Positions 58,110-64,000 of a stretch of DNA of 64,000 nt are shown in pieces (positions within the stretch are counted from its first letter, which is position 1; each line of letters opens with the position of its first letter). Position numbers and translations under genes: made by a program. This stretch comes from Drosophila pseudoobscura (Eukaryota > Arthropoda > Insecta > Diptera > Drosophilidae). The notes beneath the pieces are model-generated. The model did no database searches, had not been told where the DNA came from, and saw nothing but the letters and a program-made list of their open reading frames with translations. The stretch covers positions 4,836,001 through 4,900,000 of the forward strand of contig NC_046680.1 of the NCBI RefSeq assembly GCF_009870125.1. The letters are read 5' to 3'.

Positions 58110-58274
58110 TTACTTTATTTTATACTTATTCTTACGTTCGCAGCATGGTAATTTGTGGACACACAATGGCTGTTGCGGCTTACATTCGCAGCATGGACTT
58201 TCGAAAGCAGATCCCGCAGGAGCTAGTGCAGAGATTAGAGCTCCAAAAAGCACCAGAGTAGGCCAGAAGTACAT
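58110..58274 (-). CDS. candidate small secreted cysteine-rich peptide
   Basis: Frame of 54 residues on the minus strand starting MYFWPTLVLFGALISALAPA. Residues 2-22 look like a signal peptide with cleavage after AGSA. The mature part would be about 31 residues and contains PCCECK, then PLC, then PCCERK, so seven cysteines in a short chain with a repeated PCCE-x-K unit, followed by a lysine-rich end NKYKIK. The repeat is also visible in the DNA (CCATGCTGCGAA twice, 42 bases apart). It has no intron. An in-frame ATG upstream at 58358 would extend it but bury the signal peptide. There is no clear TATA box, and an AATAAA overlaps the end of the frame. It resembles fly accessory-gland or venom-like small proteins in form only; no homologue is recognised. 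Confidence 0.42.
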   Translation of the reverse strand: MYFWPTLVLFGALISALAPAGSAFESPCCECKPQQPLCVHKLPCCERKNKYKIK

Positions 58275-61200
58275 GGTTAATGACTCGTATCTGCTAAACG
58301 CTTCGAAACAGTAAAATACCTTAAAATGCGTGGACAATTTCATTAGCCACATACCCAACTCGGTATACCTGTCCTACGGACAGTCACCGTCTGCTCAACA
58401 ATCCAGGCCCTTCCAGAAACTGCAAATGAGATATGATACGTAAGATATGTGTTGAGAACAATCGAACAGGGATAGTTTATCCAGCGGATATGCATCTCAA
58501 GGTTATCTCGCCTGTGTGTTTGCCTCATGCTGATTGCTTTCTTATGTTTGGCTCCTCCTCCTGCTCCTCCTCTGAGCCCACCAACTGTTGGCATTCGACT
58601 TCAGCATTCGGCTCAGGCTAAAGACTTCACGGACCAGACCACGCCAGAATCCTCATGACTTACAACAGGATGGCACGCATGCCACAGGGGTGGGCAACGA
58701 AGGGGAAGGAATGGATAGGGAAAAACATTGGCAATTGTGATATCTTTTAGCAGAAACGACGTGTCGACAGGCAGACAACGGAGCGATAAGATATGCCCCA
58801 TCTATTCAGTCAAAGCGCCAAAAGAGGGCCAAAATATCAACCTGTCTTTGGGCTTCAGGTGCTTTGGTGCCAAGCTGAGAAAAATTTACGCTAATCTGCT
58901 GGCAACACGCCACAGAGTTGCAAGTTCCTTTGGCCAACAATTCATTAGCATTAGCCGACCGGCCGGAGGGGCAGAGACACGGACACGGACACGGACATGT
59001 GTTGTGACGCTGCGGACAATGCAAATGCGAATGTGAATGCGATGGGATGGCGATGCCACGGCGAGAAGCATTTGAACAAGCGCATAATTGCCAGGGAATT
59101 TACGATAATGTTTTAAATTAAAAAGGATGTTCGTCCAGACATCCCGACCATCCTCTCTGTACCATTCTTTCATTTTTTGTGTGTGTGTCGAGTGCCACGG
59201 AGGAGTGGAGTCGAGTCGAGTCGAGTCGCCTCGCTGGAGTTGGAGTTGAGTTGGCATTAAAACATCTTGACGCAATTTCTGCGATAAGTCGACAGCAACG
59301 AGCCAACGAGAGAACCCAAGGCAGAAATAATGGCTGGATTATGTACGAGCCATGTCGCTGTTGTTGCTGTTGCTTCATGGCTCCACGGCTCCTCGGCCCT
59401 GGCCATGGTCATGTCTACAGCAAAGATCATGTCGAGAGCGAGCATGGCCGGGATAAATCAAGGCCCAGAGCAGGCCTGGGCTGTGTGAGCTTGTGTGCCC
59501 CGGCCTAAAAGGTGTTAAAACTATTTTTGTAAATTTAATGTGCGATAAAAGAAATGAAAATTCAACAGGTTGCAGGAGACGAGAGGCGCGCTGCAGAAAG
59601 CCATCTCAGAAACGTGACGAATGCACTGCGAGATGTATCTGCCGTTTAAGCCAACATTTGACCGGCGTCCTGGTGGGAAAGCGTTGACTTTTGGCCCGGC
59701 CCGGGATGGTCCGGCCGGAAATGCGAAATGCAAAAAGCGATTTCTGGAGCATTTAATGTCCGTCATTAAATTAGAAGTTAGCCAAAGCAATTTGCTACCT
59801 GCAGATCGGTGGCAGGTGGCGGATGCAGCCGGGCGGCCACCCAGGGCAGGAGCATCGTCGCTGGCCATTAACATTGTGTTGGCCTAATGAGCCAATCGCC
59901 ATAAATGGCCAAAAACATTGTGCTCCAAAGCAGCTTGTAAAATTAGAAAGCAATTTCAATTGCCCGCTCAAGTATTTGCTCAACATAACATCCGAGGGGC
60001 CAGGAGAGCGCCAGGCGCTTGCAGCCACGTTGGGAATGTTAATGCTTATGTTGTCTTAAATGTTGTGGGCCCGGCCGAAAAGCACTTATGCTAATCATGG
60101 CCATTAACAGTTGAACTTCGCAACGCAACCAGTTTGTGTGTGTTTGAGTGTGAGTGTGTTTGAAACTGCAAGCAAATCGCTGGCCCTGGAGAGGCATCCA
60201 TCAAGCTCTGTCTGATCCAGAGCCAGACAGACGAAACACAGACCTGTCGCCCCTGTCGGCTTGTCGCCAAGATCGGTGTGTACGTGGACATGGAGGACAG
60301 TTCTATCCGATGCTTCACTTCACGGGGCAGAACCGTTAGTGGCAGTTGATCCAGTTTGTGTGGTGGTGCGACTCCTCCTCCTCCGCTTTCCGCTGCTCCT
60401 GCTGCTCCCTTGGCATGTTCAATGTTAATTTAAATTAGAAAGCAACGGCTCTTTATTATTATGGCTTAATCGCATTGCATCACCATTAAGCAAGCTTGTT
60501 GCTGGTTTTCGCTGTTTTTGTGGCTGGAACAACGATTTACACCGTCATCGGCCTAATGGCATAAGAGGTGTTTGGGAATCAATTAAATTCGAGGACAGGA
60601 AGAGCTTGAGACTGCAAATCGTATCAAAGAGGAGGCCTCAGGGAAATTCTCCATTGAAATATGAGGCCCAAACGTTCATCAGATAAACCCAAGCGGATCT
60701 GGCCATGTAGCAAGGGCATATACGAGTGTATCCGAGTTTGTATTATATATCAACAGAAAGAGACTCTTCTCCCCTGACGACTTAAGCTGACAGCAGAACC
60801 GAACTTGATATTGGTAAATGGGCTTGGCGTATGGATCCATAGCTTTGTGGCGGCCTAAGCTGGCCAAGGATGTGGGGCTCTAGATAAGGATATTGATTGC
60901 AGTTTTTCTCCACGCATCTGGCAACGCTGCAACCTGCTGCCTCTTCCTCTGCTCCCATTAAGCCTCATGCCCAAGAGCAGATATTACATTCTAACCAACG
61001 CAAAAGCGAAAAAAAAACTTGCACTTCCAGTAGAAGAACTGGCAGAAGATGCACGCAACAAAGCAAGGGGAAAAATGAAATAAAAAACTCGTTGGCCAAC
61101 CTGGTCGACTCCCGACTCCCCTCGACCGGGCCAGCAGCCCATCCCAGCCCATTCCATTCCATCTCGGCGAATCGGTTGCCCGGCCAGTGCAAAAAGCAAG

Positions 61201-61780
61201 CTCAACGCGAGCAGAACTCCAGCCCGATCACGGATCGCAGAGCGAGGGAGCCAGCCAGCCAGCCAGCCAGACTTGGGACTGCGAATGCGAATGGGATCGA
61301 GTGCGGTTGAAATCTCAGCTTTCGCGATGTGTAAGAGATACGTTTCGGTGTGGCGTAAAGAAGGCATTAAAATCGCTTGCCAAGCTGACAAAACGGCAAT
61401 AAATTAAGCCAAAAAACCGCCGCGGGTCGCATAAAAAGCCAAAACCCCAACAAACACAGGGAAAACGAAGAAATTTCGCAGCTTGCAGTTTACACGGTTG
61501 CAGTTTTCGAAAGGTAACCGAGGTAGCTGCAACAGCAACAGCACCGGCGGCCAGGAAGACCAGTCTTCTAAGCACTCTTCTGGCCGGTCTTCCTTCTTCT
61601 AGCTTCGGTTTCCTTGGGTCGTTGGCTGCCACTGCCATTGCCACAGCCAGTGCCAGTGCCAGTGCCAGTGCCAGTGCGACGGCGACTGCGTGTTGGGAGA
61701 ATGGGAAACGCGCCGCGACCGATGCCAATGCCGATGCCGACGCCGAGGCCGAGGCCTAGGACTATTATTAGTTTTGCTCA
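58275..61780. other. non-coding region
   Basis: About 3.5 kb with no gene supported. It contains GACACGGACACGGACACGGA at about 58975-58997, four GAGTC units near 59210-59228 and a CAGC run at 61252-61270. Runs of AATTGC, TTTAAT and GCATTT blocks are typical of fly non-coding DNA. Confidence 0.35.
61647..61676 (+). repeat. (CCAGTG)5 tandem repeat
   Basis: Five perfect hexamers, followed by degenerate CCGATG and GCCGAG units up to about 61755. Confidence 0.85.
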
Positions 61781-61789
61781 CCTGCGGTA

Positions 61790-61985
61790 ATTAAAGCGTG
61801 AAAATCACTCTTTAAATTCTCATAAATTCGTGCTCTAAACGCAACATTCCAAGGATCCGAGGGTGCAACTTTGTTTTGTCACTGTGCCTGTGCCAGAGTG
61901 CGAGAGTGCGAGTGTATCTGTGTGCGTGCTTGCAACATTTGTAATGCATTTTCAATTATAGACTAGACGCGCGACGCAAACCAAC
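61790..61985 (-). other. possible untranslated first exon
   Basis: On the minus strand a stretch without long frames ends in TTTAATTACCGCAG followed by GTGAGC, a good splice donor (about 61788-61793). On the plus strand the neighbouring GAGCGGAGTAG is followed by GTAAGTGC at about 62018. One of these could be the 5' UTR exon of a gene whose coding part is outside the window or in the gene-poor region to the left. The evidence is splice signals only. Confidence 0.22.
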
Positions 61986-61993
61986 TGGGATTA

Positions 61994-64000
61994 CGCCGAC
62001 TGCTGAGAGCGGAGTAGGTAAGTGCCTGGGGGGGAGGGCTGGGGCCGGGGACGAAGCCCATGTTAATGGCTTGGGGGCGTGGCCGGCAATTGCCTCAGCG
62101 ACTGTCAATTGATTTTAATTTAAGCCGCGGCGATTCGCCTTAAATTGCCAATTATATTTAGTCACTAGATATACGATAAAAGCCGATCCGAGCCGAGAGC
62201 CAAAACGAAATTGAACTAAGCCAACAATTTGGCGAGCGTTTTCCTGTGCGCAGAATTTTTCCTTTTGTGCCTTTTCGTATTGTAAATAAACGGGTAATTG
62301 GCGGACAACAGACTACAGACTACGGACAACTGTGATTTAATCGCAGCCCGTCTGAGACGGAGACCAAAAATGCCAACACTTTGGCAATGCCCCAATCCCC
62401 AATCCTCAGTCCGCAGCCTCCAGACTATCCCAGCCCCATCCCCATCCCATACAACACCGATCCGTTCCGTTCCGCTCCGTTCTCCCTTGCACTTGCTCAT
62501 TAAAAGCGCGCCACACTGACCTCAAAGAGCTTAACTTATTCTCTCTGCCTCTCTCTCCGTCTCTTTTTACGGCCGAACCAGGACCAAAACAGTACAGAAA
62601 CAAGTGAGAGGGGATTGCCGGCGGGCCGAAGCTTTTGATACCCTTTCAGATCCATCTTTCCCGTGGAAGATATGGTCGATAAAATTATATGATTGTATTG
62701 GACTATGAAGGAAATCGCTAAGTAACAGCTGTACTGGGGGTATATATAGTAATCCGATCCTCGCAGCTCCAACCTCTATAATGTGAATATGTATCTTACG
62801 TATTGTTATCCATCCCCGCAGATCAAGAATTTATATCCCTGCTTCCGCTTCTGACAGGGCAAGACTCTGCTAAAAGTCATAATACCCTCTGAAAAGGTAT
62901 CAAAAGAATTAAAATAAATTGCAAAAACAAACGAAATCGAGGTTGAAACAATGGGAGAGTCCGTGTGGAGTGTGTAGGGTGCAGGGTGCAGGGGGCAAGG
63001 GGGGGCTGAAACAGCGAAGAGTTAACAACTTAATTGGATTTGCATGTAATTTTACTGTCCAGATTGAAAAAATCGACAGTTGTTGGCAGTTTGTTTGCCG
63101 GCCAGCATCGGAGATAAGCGCAAACGAGGGCCCAAAGGATGCCAGGCAGGGGCGAAAAAAGTCGCACACAAAACGCACTCAAAACGCTGGCGAAACGCTT
63201 GCAAAACGCAGCCAATTTGGCTAAGCCTTTTTTCTTTTATTCATTGACAAATTAAGCAGCTTTCCATACAGTTTGCTTAAGTTAGTTGTAGACCAATCAA
63301 GTGGGGGGAGTGGGGGTATTCGGTGGGCGGCAGTTAACAGGCTTTTCCACCAAGTGGAAATCCAGTCTTGCCGGTTTGTCACCTTTGGTGTCCACTGTGC
63401 TACCGAGTAATGCCATTTGGCGTAAATTATGTCTTTGGCGCTTAGCCAAATGGACAGTTTTTGACCAGAAGTGACACTAAAGCCAATGTCCACTGTAGTC
63501 TGGCTTGAACAACAGCCTGGTCATACCCAACGCCGGCTCGTATCCACGACCACACGGTCGTGCGGCACTCAAAGCTCCTTCGATTTCAATTAACGCTTCG
63601 CTTAACATATTCCTGGCCAAATATTTAAGCAACCGATAAGTGTTATTTTCGCGTCTTGGGTTCCCTGATAATTCCCATTTCTGGGCCGCTGACAGGCCAT
63701 CCAATTTTGTGCTGCAGAAGCTGCCACCATTTGTCGCTGTAAATGCGACTTAAAGTGGATTTTTCGGGCGATTTTCGACTGTCGCTTACCGTGTGGCTTA
63801 GCAGGTAAAAACTTCGCGAGGGCTGCTCTCAAAGTTTACCTTACACCTTAAGCGTATTGAGGGGGAAACCTCTAGAAATTGGTAGGTGTAGATTCTCTCT
63901 GCCCTTGTCCAGACGGTCCCAAAAATACCTGTGATCTTTCTCAAACTCTCAAATCAGCTCTCTCTCTCCTTTAAAGCCTTTTGCTTTGACAGTGACCAAA
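61994..64000. other. non-coding region to window end
   Basis: About 2 kb. No coding exon is supported on either strand. A CT-rich run CTCTCTGCCTCTCTCTCCGT is at 62540-62560. Short frames lack domains. Confidence 0.35.

Noticed and set aside
61315-61728. 137-codon minus-strand frame with ALALALALAVAMAVA run
   Set aside because: The Ala/Leu run is simply the translated CCAGTG hexamer repeat; there is no other coding sign.

Overview
This is insect nuclear DNA, almost certainly a Drosophila species. Evidence: intron-split genes with fly-type GT-AG signals, AATAAA poly(A) signals, and the distal part of the Tsp42E tetraspanin cluster in its known order (lbm, Tsp42En, Tsp42Eo, Tsp42Ep, Tsp42Eq, Tsp42Er-like), with Pgant3 and a Tctex-type dynein light chain gene alongside. 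In D. melanogaster this cluster lies on chromosome arm 2R (Muller element C). The protein sequences differ from my memory of D. melanogaster, and the transposons suggest another Sophophora species, perhaps of the obscura group (inference).

Layout. 0.4-6.2 kb: three tetraspanin genes head to tail on the + strand (lbm, Tsp42En, Tsp42Eo). 6.3-7.2 kb: Tsp42Ep on the - strand, convergent with Tsp42Eo. 7.8-10.5 kb: Pgant3 (six coding exons, 667 residues), - strand. 11.0-13.0 kb: a LINE relic. 13.0-13.9 kb: Tsp42Eq, - strand. 14.4-21.3 kb: repeats, including two long copies of one element in inverted orientation around a copia-like fossil, then an old BEL-type LTR piece. 21.7-22.8 kb: Tsp42Er-like gene. 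23.5-24.4 kb: a very divergent eighth-position tetraspanin. 24.5-27.9 kb: a young short BEL/Pao element. 28.9-39.1 kb: a LINE split in two by a young full-length BEL/Pao element (29.2-37.4 kb). 39.2-40.3 kb: another copy of the repeat seen at 17-20 kb. 43.7-44.4 kb: Tctex-type gene. 44.5-45.3 kb: two identical tRNA-Thr(AGT) genes. 47.7-48.6 kb: an unrecognised coiled-coil protein gene. 48.7-64 kb: mostly non-coding, with one truncated LINE copy, simple repeats, a candidate small secreted cysteine-rich peptide gene (58.1-58.3 kb) and a possible untranslated first exon near 61.9 kb.

The host genes are not an operon. The tetraspanins are tandem duplicates with nearly identical exon architecture (first exon 20 codons, phase-0 introns) and presumably act as membrane organisers; lbm is known for neuromuscular synapse formation. 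Pgant3 starts mucin-type O-glycosylation in the Golgi. All splice models were built by hand from reading frame and GT-AG signals: exon sums are in frame, but no transcript was consulted.
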